Positions 30,541-42,537 of a stretch of 47,500 nucleotides of DNA are shown in pieces (within the stretch, counting starts at the first letter, position 1; each line of letters opens with the position of its first letter). A program made the translations under genes and the position numbers. The notes beneath the pieces were generated by a model that made no database searches, was not told the DNA's origin, and worked only from the letters and a program-made list of their open reading frames with translations. The DNA comes from Neocallimastix lanati (nom. inval.) (lineage: Eukaryota > Neocallimastigomycota > Neocallimastigomycetes > Neocallimastigales > Neocallimastigaceae), in the NCBI GenBank assembly GCA_016946835.1, contig JACVTC010000024.1, positions 432,501 through 480,000 on the forward strand. Reading direction: 5' to 3'.

Positions 30541-33500
30541 TTTGGTATATTATTTTTCTTAAATAATTAAAAAATAGTAATATTTGATATTAAAATAATA
30601 AATTAACGTAAAAATTAATAATATTAATATATATTTAATTAATTTTAATTTAATATTGAATGAAAAATTAATTGTTGCTATTGTTATTATAATTATTATA
30701 TAACAACAACTACAACAATAGTATTTTTTATTTTAATTATCTTTTTTATAATATTTTTTTTTCTTTTTTTTATTTTTTATTTTTTTATTTTCATATTTTT
30801 ATATTTTTATTTCTTTTGTAATTGAAATTTTTTTTTTTTTAATATAGTACTTATGATATAGATAAAATTTTATAAAATAATATTAATTATAGTTAATTTA
30901 AAAAAATTTGGGTACATTTATAAATTAACATATATAATTATAATTATTAATTAATTATTATTAATATACTTTAATTTTATTTTTAAAATAATTTTAAATT
31001 TAAATTATATATAATTTTAGTAGAATTCAAAATAAAATTTATTATATATTGTATATATACATATATAATAAATTAATATTATTTTTTTTATAATCATTTC
31101 TTTATTTATTACTTCAATAAGAAAATAATTATTTATAATATTTTTTTTATTACTTAATATTACTTAACAAAAATCAAAAAATAATAAATTATATAATATT
31201 TTGGATAATCAGAATTCACATAAATAAAAAAAAATGATATGGATATGGATTTTTTTTTTCATTTTTTATATTTTATGCATTATAACAAGGAATAAAATAA
31301 TAGCAATTTTAAATATCAAATTCATTTATAAAATATTAACTCTTTTTATAAGTAAATTTCATTAGTATTTGTAAAACTTTTATATAATTTTTCGTTATTT
31401 ATAATAAAAGAATACATGATCCTAACATAATGAGTGATTTTCTTTAATTTTTAAAATTCTTTTCTAATCAATTATTAAATAATTAATATTCTAATAATAT
31501 AAAGAGAAAAAATAGAAATAAATGAATATATATATACTTTGTGTGTGGTAAGAATTTTTTAATTATAAAATAAAATGATTTTTTTTTTCTTTTTTTTTAT
31601 TTATTAAATCATAACGAATTATAAATTTTAATAATGATGATTAAAATGAATATAATAAATATATAAAGATAAAAAATAATTGAAATTTTTTAATATAATA
31701 AAATAATATATATTAAAAATTCATTTCAATGCATTTTTAAAATTTAATACCAAGAAAGTTACTTATTTTAATAAATTAAATATATAAAAATTAAAAAAAA
31801 AAAAATAAAAAAAAAAATAAAAAAAAATAAAAAAAAATAAAAAAAAATAAGCCGCCAATTAAATATTAAAAGATTAATTAAAATAACTTTTTTTTATACT
31901 TTAACAAAAATAAATAATGAATAACTAATAACTAATAATGAATAATGAATAAATAAAAAATAAAAAATAAAGAATAATAAATAATGAATAAATAAAAAAT
32001 AATGAATAATAAATAATGAATAATAAATAATAAATAATGAATAAAATAATGAATAATGAATAATGAATAAATAAATAATAATTATAAATAAGTATTAAAT
32101 TTTAAATTTTAAATTTTAAATTTTAAATGTTAAATATTAAATAAGAAACAAGAAATAAAAAATAAGAAAATATAAATAAGAAATAAAAAAAAATATAAAT
32201 AAATAATAAAAAAAAATAATTAAATATTAAATATTAAAAAAAAAACATTAAATATAAAAGATTAATGGTAATATATTATAATAAAACTAATTATACTATA
32301 TTATTTTTAATACTAAATAATTTTAATAAAATATTTAAGTTCAAAAACAATAATATTGGTAATAATTATATTAATAAAAATAATATAATAAAAATAATAA
32401 AAATAATTATAATTTTTAACTATATATATAATTATTAATATTATTAAATAAATACTTTTATTTTATATACTATAAAAATGTAATAAAAATAATTTTTACA
32501 ATAGATTATTTGACTTTTCAGTAAATGAAAAAAAAAAGTTATTGATTAAAGTTGTTAAAATTATAATTCTTAATAAATCATAAGAATTAAATTTTAACCA
32601 AAATATTTCAATTAATATAATTTTTGTATTTTATATTTTTAGAACTTTAAATTTTTTAAATAAATATTTAAGAATAAGTTTATTTTATCCTTTAATATTA
32701 ATTTAAAAAATTAAATAAGATTTCATATAAGTTTATTTTATATGAAATCTTATTTTATATGTTTATTAAAATTTTAAATTTAATAATAGTAATTGATTTA
32801 TCATATTTAGAATTATATAATATTTATTTTATGTATTCTATATATATTATTATAATTCAAAAATTATTCCAAAAATAAAAAAATATATATATATAAACTC
32901 TATATAAATATAAAAAAAAAGAACAATCATAGTATTAATATTTTCTATTTTTAAACTTTACATATTATAATAGTAATTGAAGCTTCACTATTTTATTAAT
33001 AAAATGGTTTAAAATTATAGTAAATTAGTATTATTAAGACAAAAATATATATAAATATAATAATTATATATAATTATTATTACTAATAATAATAATAATT
33101 GAACTAAAAAAAATAGTAATTTTTTTATAGATTGAGATTAATTAAAATAATTATTATGATATAAGATTACTTGTATCTTACATTACAATTGTTAACTTTT
33201 CATAATTATTATTAATTATACTTTTTCATTTCATTTTTATTATATTTTACTATTATTATTATTTATAATAGAATGATAGAATACAATATTTTATTTTTAA
33301 AAAAATTTTTAGTATTTTTTTTTAAAAAAAAAAAAAAAGATATTTTTATTATAGAAAATAGTAAAAAAAAAAAAATAAAATAAAATTTATACTATTTAAT
33401 AAATACTATAATTCGAAATTGAAAATAATATTTTAAATAAAAATATTATAAATATTAATATAGAGAAATATTTATATAAATAAAACTCAACATTTAAAAA

Positions 33501-33740
33501 GATTATTTAAATATATGAAATATATATATATATCTTTTTATTGTTATTATAATTAACACTATTTCTTTTTTTGAAAGACGAATGCTGATTGTTACTTAAA
33601 GTGATTTTTCTTTTCTTTCTTTTCTTTTTTTTTTCGAAATATATTTTTTTTTTTAGAAAAAAAAAAAAGGAAAAAATTTTTAAGTAACTGAAAAAAAAAT
33701 CTTATGAATAAATGAATATTTCGATTTTATAACTATAACA

Positions 33741-33799
<59 letters not shown>

Positions 33800-34039
33800 C
33801 GAAAAAACATCATTTATCATTATATAACAATAAAATTAAACCCTAAATCAATATAATATTAACTTTTCATTTTAAGAAAAAAAAAAAAATCATTAAGCAA
33901 AAATATATATATATATTATATTAATATATTATTCACTTATTATTTTGACAATAATAACAATATATAATTCAAAATACATCTATCCAAAAAAAAAAAAAAT
34001 AATAAAAAAATTAGATATTTATATTATAAGTTATTTAAA
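30541..34039. other. Divergent intergenic region, formin / phosphodiesterase
   Basis: About 3.5 kb between two genes transcribed outward, so both promoters should lie here. Visible content: an A-rich heptamer run (31797-31850) followed by the only GC-rich word, GCCGCC (31851-31856). Then come imperfect tandem AATAATGAATAA units (31912-32090), TTTTAAAT-type repeats (32095-32140), an 18-bp-arm hairpin (32713-32755) and a poly-A tract of about 55 bases (33743-33797). No coding frame or RNA gene is supported. Confidence 0.6.
32713..32755. repeat. Perfect hairpin, 18-bp arms
   Basis: Left arm 32713-32730 reads AAATAAGATTTCATATAA. Its exact reverse complement is at 32738-32755, with a 7-nt loop. 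The arms are mixed sequence rather than a simple repeat, so the match is unlikely to be slippage noise. It sits mid-way between formin and phosphodiesterase; role unknown. Confidence 0.85.
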
Positions 34040-34985
34040 ATGACTGATGTATTAATAAATTTACCACCATCGGAATCAAAATCAAATGAAAATACAGATA
34101 TAAAGACTGATATTATGAATCAGTTAAAAAAAAATGATATAGCATGGTAAGAATATTAAAATATAAGCATAATAATATTAGATATAAAAAAATATATAAT
34201 ATGATTATTATTTAATTATAATGTTATAATTTTCAAATGTTTAATTAATAAATTACAACACTAATTATAATCATTTATAAATATACATATATACATATAT
34301 ATATATTTAAATGTTAAAAAAAATTTAACCATAAATATGAATATAATAAAAAAAATAAATATAATGATAAAAAACAATGTTGTAACATCAGTAACTGTAT
34401 ATTAGATGAACAGTCATGGAGACATAAAGAAATCATAAAATTTTGCCTATATATTTTATTATTTATAGTAGAACCTATAGGATATTATTCTAGCAATATT
34501 AATATAGGAATTGATTATAGAGTTTGGCTTGATATATTGCTTGTTGTATTTTTAGCAATTATACCCTTTGGTATTACAATATGGTATTCATATCAACCCA
34601 TTTTTCTAAATAAAGTATTTCCATGGACATTTATTTCAGAAATACTACTATTATTAACTATCGTTCTTCGTTCAAAATTAGTATTTCAATCTGATTATAT
34701 ATCTAATATTTCAATTATTTCATTTTTCTTAATTCAATTTTACACTACTCACAGATATATTTTTATGATTCTTATTGAAAATTTATGCTTATTATTGATT
34801 TATATTATTGTATACAATAAATTAATATTTTCCAAGTATAACAAATTTATATTATGGAATAATGAATTTTTCTTTCCAGTTTATTTGGTAAATGAAATTT
34901 TATATAAACTATATTATATATATTAAAAAATTACATAAAATTTAGTAAAATGATTGCAAATTAAAATGTATATATTAATTCCCCC

Positions 34986-35030
<45 letters not shown>

Positions 35031-35229
35031 AAAACTAAATATCTTTATATATATTAATATTGTAATGATTAATAGATTATTATAACCATTATTAATATAA
35101 TATCAAAATTAAGTAAATATGAAACATTATATAATAATAATGAATTCTATATATATATATATATTAATCATATTAATCATTTAATTTTAATAATATTATT
35201 TAATTACTAAATTATTGATAGATTTGCAA

Positions 35230-35261
<32 letters not shown>

Positions 35262-36359
35262 CAGTAAATTGATGATTAATACTAAAATTAATAAGAGTTA
35301 TGATCAATGTAATACACCAGCTGAAAAAGCTATGTACATTTGTAGAGTAGTTATGGAAACACCTCAAATAGAACAGCAAGATCTTATGTTATTGGATAAA
35401 CTTCAAGCATCATTGTTAGAAAAAATCATGAAAGAAACTGGTACTATAAATGAAAAAGTATGTGTAATGATAAAAAAAAAAAAATACAAAATTCATATTT
35501 TTTTTCTTTCATTTTATATAATTATATTAATTTTTTTTCTAATTTTATTATTATTAATATTATTTTAAATAATTGTATAAATTAATATTTGATAACAATA
35601 GAAGGATACAAAACCCATAGTACAGAAATATTCAATTGAAAATACTGCTGTTATTACTGATGGAAATGAATATGATGAACAACAGTGTGATGCACCAAAG
35701 ATTGAAGTTGTTGACTCTGAATGCTTAAATAAATTATTTAGTGATATTGATAGTTGGGATTGGAATGTATTTGATTATGCAAAGGTCGTAAAAAATCCAT
35801 TATACTATTTAACAAGACATATGTTTGAACGTGAAAATCTATTTAATGAATTGAATATTCCAGAAAAAGAATTTAATAGATTTATAGGTTTAATTGAAAA
35901 GGGATATCATGATTTGCCATTCCATAATAAAGTACATGCAACTGATGTCTTACATGGTATGAATTACCTTGTAAAAAATCCAAAAATTAAAGCTATGTGT
36001 AATACTGTAGATATTATGTGTTGTTATATTGCAGCTATAATTCATGGTAATTTTTAATTTTATATATATATAATTTAAAAAAAAAAAATTTAAAAAAAAA
36101 AAAATGGTAGAAATATATTAATTTTATTATATCAATATAAATATATAAATATATTATAATTAATTTATTTTAATTTTTTTACTATTTATATAGATTATGA
36201 TCATCCAGGTTATAGTAATGTTGTAAGTATTTTAAAGTAATAAAAATATTTATAATTAATTGGATAATATTGTAATAATGGAATAAAATATATTGTAACT
36301 TAATAAAAAAATTTTTTTTTTTTCATTGTTATAATTATTATTATTATTTCAAATTATAA

Positions 36360-36391
<32 letters not shown>

Positions 36392-37280
36392 GTATTTGAT
36401 TAATATTCAAGATGAAATGGCAATTCTATATAATGATCAACGTGTGTTAGAAAATCATCACTTAGCTAAGGCTTGGGAACTTTTATTAAAACCAGAAAAT
36501 AATTTCTTGAAAAATTTTGATAAAAAGGAATTTTCAAGAATAAGAAAATTAATTATTGAGCTTGTTTTAGCTACAGATCTTTCACAACATAATCAACTTC
36601 TATCTTCATTTAAAGAAAAGGTAAATAGATATTTTATATATTTTTATATATAAACAAACTTTATAAATTTTAATGAATTCTTTTTGGGTATTAATATAAC
36701 ATATTTATATAGATTTTGAATAATCCAAACTTAGTTATTGATGATGAAGCCAAAGAATTAATTCTTAAGATTATTATTAAGGTAGGCATAAACAGAAAAA
36801 AATATTTATGTAGAAAAAAGAAAAAAAAATAAAGTTTTATGATGATTCTATCAATAAAAAAAATTATTAATACCTAAATAATTAAAATAATAATTTCTTT
36901 TTCTTTATTTATATACTAATTATTATATAAATAAAATTCCATAGTTTGCTGATGTTTCAAATACGTCTAAGACATGGTCATTATACACTTATTGGATTGA
37001 TCGAATTATGACTGAATTCTATAGACAAGGTGATCACGAAAGACAACATGGACTGCCTGTAACTAAAAATTATGATAGAAATGAAGAAAATGCACCACTT
37101 TGTCAAATCAACTTTATTAAGTTTATCTGTGAACCAATAAATAAAGTTATTGTTACTTATCTGCAAGATAAAATATTTGAACAAAATATAAGTTATAACT
37201 TCAAGAGATTAGAAAAACTTGAAAGTTTAAATCTATTTAAACTCTCTGAAAAAGATTCCGATGTGACATATGATGAATAG
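34040..37280 (+). CDS. Membrane-bound class I cyclic-nucleotide phosphodiesterase
   Basis: Hydrolyses cAMP and/or cGMP. Exons: 34040-34146, 34392-34887, 35076-35112, 35222-35457, 35602-36046, 36194-36222, 36393-36620, 36713-36781, 36945-37280, giving 660 aa. All introns are GT-AG and keep frame. The 37-nt exon 3 is needed to keep frame and completes the last membrane helix. The N-terminal 35 aa are polar. Residues about 50-212 hold six hydrophobic segments, for example FCLYILLFIVEPIGYY, WLDILLVVFLAIIPFGI, ISEILLLLTIVL and YLIIITIINII. A run of about ten Asn follows, then CNTPAEKAMYICRVVMETPQI and the catalytic domain. Catalytic and metal residues are present: HNKVHATDVLH (400-410), HDYDHPGYSN (from 440), LATDLSQH and ADVSN (Asp552). 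The nucleotide-binding Gln603 with Phe606 is in CQINFIKF. The active site looks intact. The membrane layout recalls PDE3, but the helices are not recognisably homologous to anything I can name. Nucleotide preference cannot be read from sequence. Confidence 0.94.
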
Positions 37281-37399
37281 TAAAAATTTTATCATAACAA
37301 AAAAGAAAAAATAAAAGATAAAAAATAAAAAAATAGAAAATTAAAAAATATCATTAAAAAAATTATAATATCATTAAAAAATTATAAATAATATCATTG

Positions 37400-37442
<43 letters not shown>

Positions 37443-38163
37443 AAACAATAATTAAAATGATAATTAAAATAATTAATAATATATATATATAATTTTTTTT
37501 TCTAATTATTGATTTTTAAAAAACCATTAAAAACATAATCAATATAATAATTAATAATTAATTAATTATTAATTCTATATTATAATATAAATATATATTT
37601 ATATATATATATATATATATTTTTTTTTTTTAGAAAAAAAATTTTTAGACATTCTAATATATAATACATATAAATAAAAAAAAGTTTTTATATATTAAAT
37701 TTTTTTTTTATTATTTTATTTTATTTATTTGTTTGTTTGTTCTATTTTTACCTATATTTTGTCTTTAATTTTTATTTCTTCTTTATTCTAAAATCTATAA
37801 TTCTATATCATCGATAATATTTTAATTTAACAATATTAATTTTCAAATAAAAGAAAAATAAATAAATAAATAAATATAAAATACAAAATATAAAATATAA
37901 AATTAAAATTAAAAACTATTCTAGAATTAAAGAGTTTCGTACTCCATAAAAAAAAAAGAAAAAAAATCTATCTATATATATATATCAAAAAACTTATTAT
38001 TACTTTTAATTTAGGATTTTATTGACTCTTACGATATAAGATATAGATGTATGTATAATATTATTATTGCACCACTTTTTGTTTAATAGTTAAACCAATG
38101 TTATTAGATTTCATCAATGACCTAAGAAAAAATTTTATTTACATCATATTTAACAATCTTATA

Positions 38164-38203
<40 letters not shown>

Positions 38204-38334
38204 AAAAAATATATTTATACATTTGTTCTTGATTGAACTTTAGTTATGGATGAGTTTCAATTCAATACTGGGGAACAAAAACATCTAAAAAAAATTATAT
38301 TAAAGAGTTCTGAGTCTAATGTTTCATATATAAT
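37281..38334. other. AT-rich spacer after phosphodiesterase
   Basis: Contains the phosphodiesterase 3' flank, poly-A tracts of about 40 (37400-37440) and 33 (38168-38200) bases, TA runs and AAAT repeats. A stretch at 38020-38125 and 38220-38290 is somewhat less A/T-rich and may be the worn 5' part of the retrotransposon relic that follows. No gene seen. Confidence 0.5.
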
Positions 38335-39924
38335 TTAAAATTGCAGATAAACCTAATCAACAGTGTACCAATCATAAGTAGCTCTCTTAAAATTTTTATT
38401 GGTATAGTAATAAAAACCTTCATAGCAAAGAAAGTCAATGTTCACCACTATGGCAAAAAGAATATATATTACCTTGATAATTTTTCTACAGGTTACTACA
38501 TTACTTTATATTATAAAATTTCTTTGAAAGAAATAATTTCAATTCACATCATAATACTATAATTACTCCATAATTTTTTCGTTATATTTTTCATAATGTT
38601 ATATTAATTATTCTTTAAAAAACTAATTTTTAATAATTATTTTTTTTTTATTATTTTTATCATTTTTTGTTAAATATCTCAGTTATATGTTTAATAGCAT
38701 TGTACATTATACTACATTATTAAATGTAAAATATTTTAACTCGATAGTATTATGAAATGTAACGTTAAAAGTTACCAATAATGTTAGACTATTATATATA
38801 TATTTTTTTTACTTCAGGTGTGTACCGCCCTTTAGCCCCCCTCAAGGTATTGGGAATAATGAGGAAGTTACAACACTTTGGTGTGCATACGTATAGACGG
38901 ATATTGTCCCTTCTGAACGCCCTTACTTTCTGTTCAACATTGGCCCTCTGATTTTAAGTGTTATATTTAACAGATTAAGAGTCTCACATAAATTCATTAA
39001 CAATTGTTAATGTCATAATTCAATATATTAAATATTAAACATTCATTAAATATTAAAATAATTTGAAAATAATACAAAACCAGGTATTTTCTTTAGATAT
39101 TCTTCTGACTCTCCAGCTAAATTATCGTTTTCTCGACATTTCTCCAAAACCAATAATTATCATCCGTGATGGTTACTTTAATAAAAGCCCATTATGCTCA
39201 CTAGACACTTTTTTTTTTTTTTTTTTTTTTTTTTTCATTCCTCAAATCCTTCAAAACAAATTGAGGGGAAACTGCACTTAACAACATCAGTTTAGTCCAT
39301 CCATTTATCATAATGAATTTAAAATAAATTAAAGCAAACATAATAAAATTAATCTTAAAGATAATACAAATTTAATAATAAAAATATGTTAGATAGTAAT
39401 ATTAAAAACAGACAAAAAAAATAGATAAAATTAATGAAGATAAAATTATGAAATTAACGAAGAATATATTAATAAAGAATATATTAATAAAGAATATATT
39501 AATAAAGATCAAAATTTCAAAAATAATGATAATAATAAAATTCAAAATTACAAAAATAATTAATTCTCTAAAATTGAAATAAAATATCAGATCAAAAGTT
39601 AGCCGAATATTAAAGGGCTCTCTGGATTCAAATAAACTGGAAGACTGTGGTTTTACGAAATCTCCAGTTTTCATAAGAAAATTGGTTTAATTCAATATAA
39701 TACAGATAATTTGTATTTTTGGTAAATATAGAAATAATAAATTATGTTTATTATTAACTCTTTATGTTGATGATATAATAATTTCAGGAAAGAATAAAGA
39801 AATTACCAAAACTGTTACAAAGATAAAATATAAATACGAAGTTTCCCGGGATAAAAGGGTAACCAAAATCATTGGAATTAATATAATTAAAATAAATAAG
39901 GACCATAAAAATATTCAAAAAGAT

Positions 39925-39970
<46 letters not shown>

Positions 39971-40312
39971 AGCTATAATATAAATAAATAATACTAAAAT
40001 GAATACTGAAATGACTAGAACACAATATATTAATACAAAATTAGTTAATAAAACTGATTATAAAAGATTGAATAGATCACTATTATATGTATCAACAAAA
40101 AAAAAAAAAAAAAAAAAAAGATTAGATACAGCATTTGTGGTAAATCAAGCTATAAAATTTTTCTGAGAATCCAACAGAGGCTGATTTGAATGCATGTATT
40201 CAAATATTAAAATAACTTAAAAGTACAAAGTACTATTCAATTCATTATAACCGAAAAAAAATTTTAAGAGCTTATTGTTATACAGATTTCGCCGGTGATG
40301 GATTATATAATA
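38335..40312 (+). mobile_element. Decayed Ty1/copia retrotransposon (integrase - reverse transcriptase - RNase H)
   Basis: Pieces of a copia polyprotein lie in the right order on the plus strand but in different frames with stops. An integrase-core-like stretch (IYYLDNFSTGYYI, about 38465-38515) comes first. The integrase C-terminal segment (YRFLDISPKPIIIIRDGYF, about 39120-39180) follows. A worn LYGLKQ-type motif (KGLSGFK then TAA, TGRLWFYEI, 39612-39665) comes next. The reverse-transcriptase catalytic motif is LYVDDIIISGKN (YVDD at 39763-39774), followed by VTKIIGINIIK. Then come YKRLNRSLLYVS (about 40055-40095), DTAFVVNQAIKFF (about 40126-40163) and an RNase H motif AYCYTDFAGDG (about 40270-40302). 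Poly-A runs of 20-40 bases interrupt it at 39930, 40100 and 40314. Spacing between integrase and YVDD is too short, so part is deleted. No terminal repeats found. Not functional. Confidence 0.8.
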
Positions 40313-40581
40313 AAAAAAAAAAAAAAAAAAAAAAAGGATATAATTTTCTTTTTTTTTTACATATATATTCATATATATTCATAGACATATATATTAAAAA
40401 TTTTAAAGACATGATTTTAATTTTTAATTTATAAAATATACATTTTTTACAAGAATAAATTATGTTTTATATATTTAAAAATAATAATCAAATTTAAAAC
40501 TATTTTAAATTTTTTTATTATTAATTAATATACATGATTAATTTTTGGTTTCTATTTATATTATTTTTTTTTTTATTTTTG

Positions 40582-40664
40582 TTTATTTTATTTTATTTTA
40601 TTTTATTTTATTTTATTTTATTTTATTTTATTTTATTTTATTTTATTTTATTTTATTTTATTTT
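40582..40664. repeat. (TTTTA)n pentanucleotide run
   Basis: About 16 exact TTTTA units followed by a T tract of about 20 bases. It is the reverse complement of the AAAAT unit that builds the large satellite at 2.8-3.8 kb. Plus-strand open frames across it are repeat translation. Confidence 0.93.
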
Positions 40665-40920
40665 TTTTTTTTTTTTTTTTTTTTATTTTTTATTATTTAT
40701 TATTTTTTTATTTTTTTTATTATTCTTGATATTATTATTATATATAACTATTTAAAATTACTTTTTAATTTTTGATAGTATACAATACAGTAATTATAAT
40801 AGTTTATACCTTTTTTATTTTTTAAAAATTTTTATATAGATTTATAATACTATTTCGGTTATTTATATTATTTATTTTTATCGTAATTTATTTTTATTAT
40901 TAATATTAAAATTATAAAAG

Positions 40921-40968
40921 ATTTCTTTGATTTATATTATATATATATATAATATAAATCAAAGAAAT
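40921..40968. repeat. Perfect 48-bp palindrome
   Basis: The 48 bases are their own exact reverse complement: the outer part reads ATTTCTTTGATTTATATTAT and the centre is alternating TA. There is no spacer, so it could extrude as a cruciform. It lies about 95 bp beyond the stop codon of the membrane cyclin (stop at 41066-41064) and so may be in its 3' untranslated region, where the RNA would form a 24-bp stem. Function unknown. Confidence 0.92.
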
Positions 40969-41063
40969 TTTTGTGTATTTATTTTAATTTTTTTTTTTTT
41001 TTTTGTTTTTGTTTTTTTTGTTTTTGTTTTGTTTTCGTTTTTGCTTTATTATAATCGATAGAT

Positions 41064-41364
41064 TTATGAATTACTGTTTTTCCAGAACAAATAAATGAAA
41101 AAAAGTAATATATAAATTAAAATTATACCTAATATGATTTTAAATACAAATCTTAATGTTTCATATATATTATCATTTTTACTATTTGGATAAGCATTAA
41201 AATATTTGGTATCAATTTTTTTTGTTAATGTATATATATCTGAATAAGAGAGAGAAAACGGTATAGACCCCCATGCTCTTATTTTCTGAAGACATAAAAT
41301 GAAATCAAGATATGATAAAAATTCATCAAATTTCTTTTGTGATATAAATAATTGAAAATTCATC

Positions 41365-41435
<71 letters not shown>

Positions 41436-41563
41436 AACATAATAAATATTAATAAAATTTAATAAAATTATTATTAATTAATGATAACAATTATAATAAT
41501 AATAATAATAATAATAGTAATAATAACAATAATATCTTATTATCATTAATTATATTGAAAAGA

Positions 41564-41623
<60 letters not shown>

Positions 41624-42503
41624 TTTTTTTTTTATTTTATTAAATATTTACAATAGATAAAAATCTTCTTTCCAATTCATTAATATCCTCTAAGGAATAA
41701 CGTCCTTCTGTAAATTCTGACCAATTTGAATTAGTATATGTAGCATCATATAGTAATTTATCAGCAACAATAATTGATGCTAAAAATGTGGGTATTACAT
41801 AGGATCCATATCGATCTGAAAGAATATAACAGCTTGATAAATAACTGAAATTTTTTGACATTTTTTCATTTTTTAATATAGTATTAAACTGTGAATTATA
41901 TCTTTTATGCATAAATCGTTGATTAAGACGTTCTCTTTTTTTATTATCATCATCTTCTTCTTCCTCTTCGTTATCATCATTATTATTATTTTCATCATCA
42001 TCGTCTTCTTCTTCTTCTTCTTCTTCTTCTTCTTCTTCATCGTTATCATCATTATTATTATCATTTTCATCAACTTCCTCTTCTACATCGTTATCATTAT
42101 TATTGTTATTTATTTTTTTATCTTCTATTATTTTTTCTTTATTATTATCATTATAAATATCTTCTTTCTTTTCCTTCATATAATTTAAGATTTCATTATT
42201 ATTTTCATTTATATTTTGCTTATTTTTTTGATTATTTATTGCATTGTTATCTTTTGTATTGCCTTTATTTTGATTATTTAAATTATTTTCTTTTGTATTT
42301 TTTTCATTATTATTAACATTATTTTCCATTTTATTAGTGGTATCATCTTTTTTTTTTAAAAAAAAAAAAAAAATATGCAAATTTTTATAAATTATATTAA
42401 TATTTTTATAATATTAATATTAAATATATATTATTATATTAATAAAAAAAATTATAAAAAAAAATAAAATAAAATAAAATAAAATAATAAAATAATCATA
42501 ATC

Positions 42504-42537
<34 letters not shown>

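Noticed and set aside
34392-34926. Separate small membrane-protein gene ending at 34923
   Set aside because: A donor (TTTG then GTAAAT) at 34888, a 37-nt exon at 35076-35112 and the poly-Asn exon at 35222 join in frame to the PDE; a single gene explains the data better.
34440-35112. Microbial rhodopsin domain in the PDE
   Set aside because: No recognisable helix-C motif and no Asp-x-x-x-Lys in the last helix; only six clear spans. Kept only as a hypothesis in findings.
39402-39674. Minus-strand 90-codon frame with repeated FINIFF
   Set aside because: Arises from a short AGAATATATTAATAA tandem repeat and is antisense to the copia relic.
41907-42188. Plus-strand 93-codon frame of F and I
   Set aside because: Antisense shadow of the acidic tract of the cyclin.
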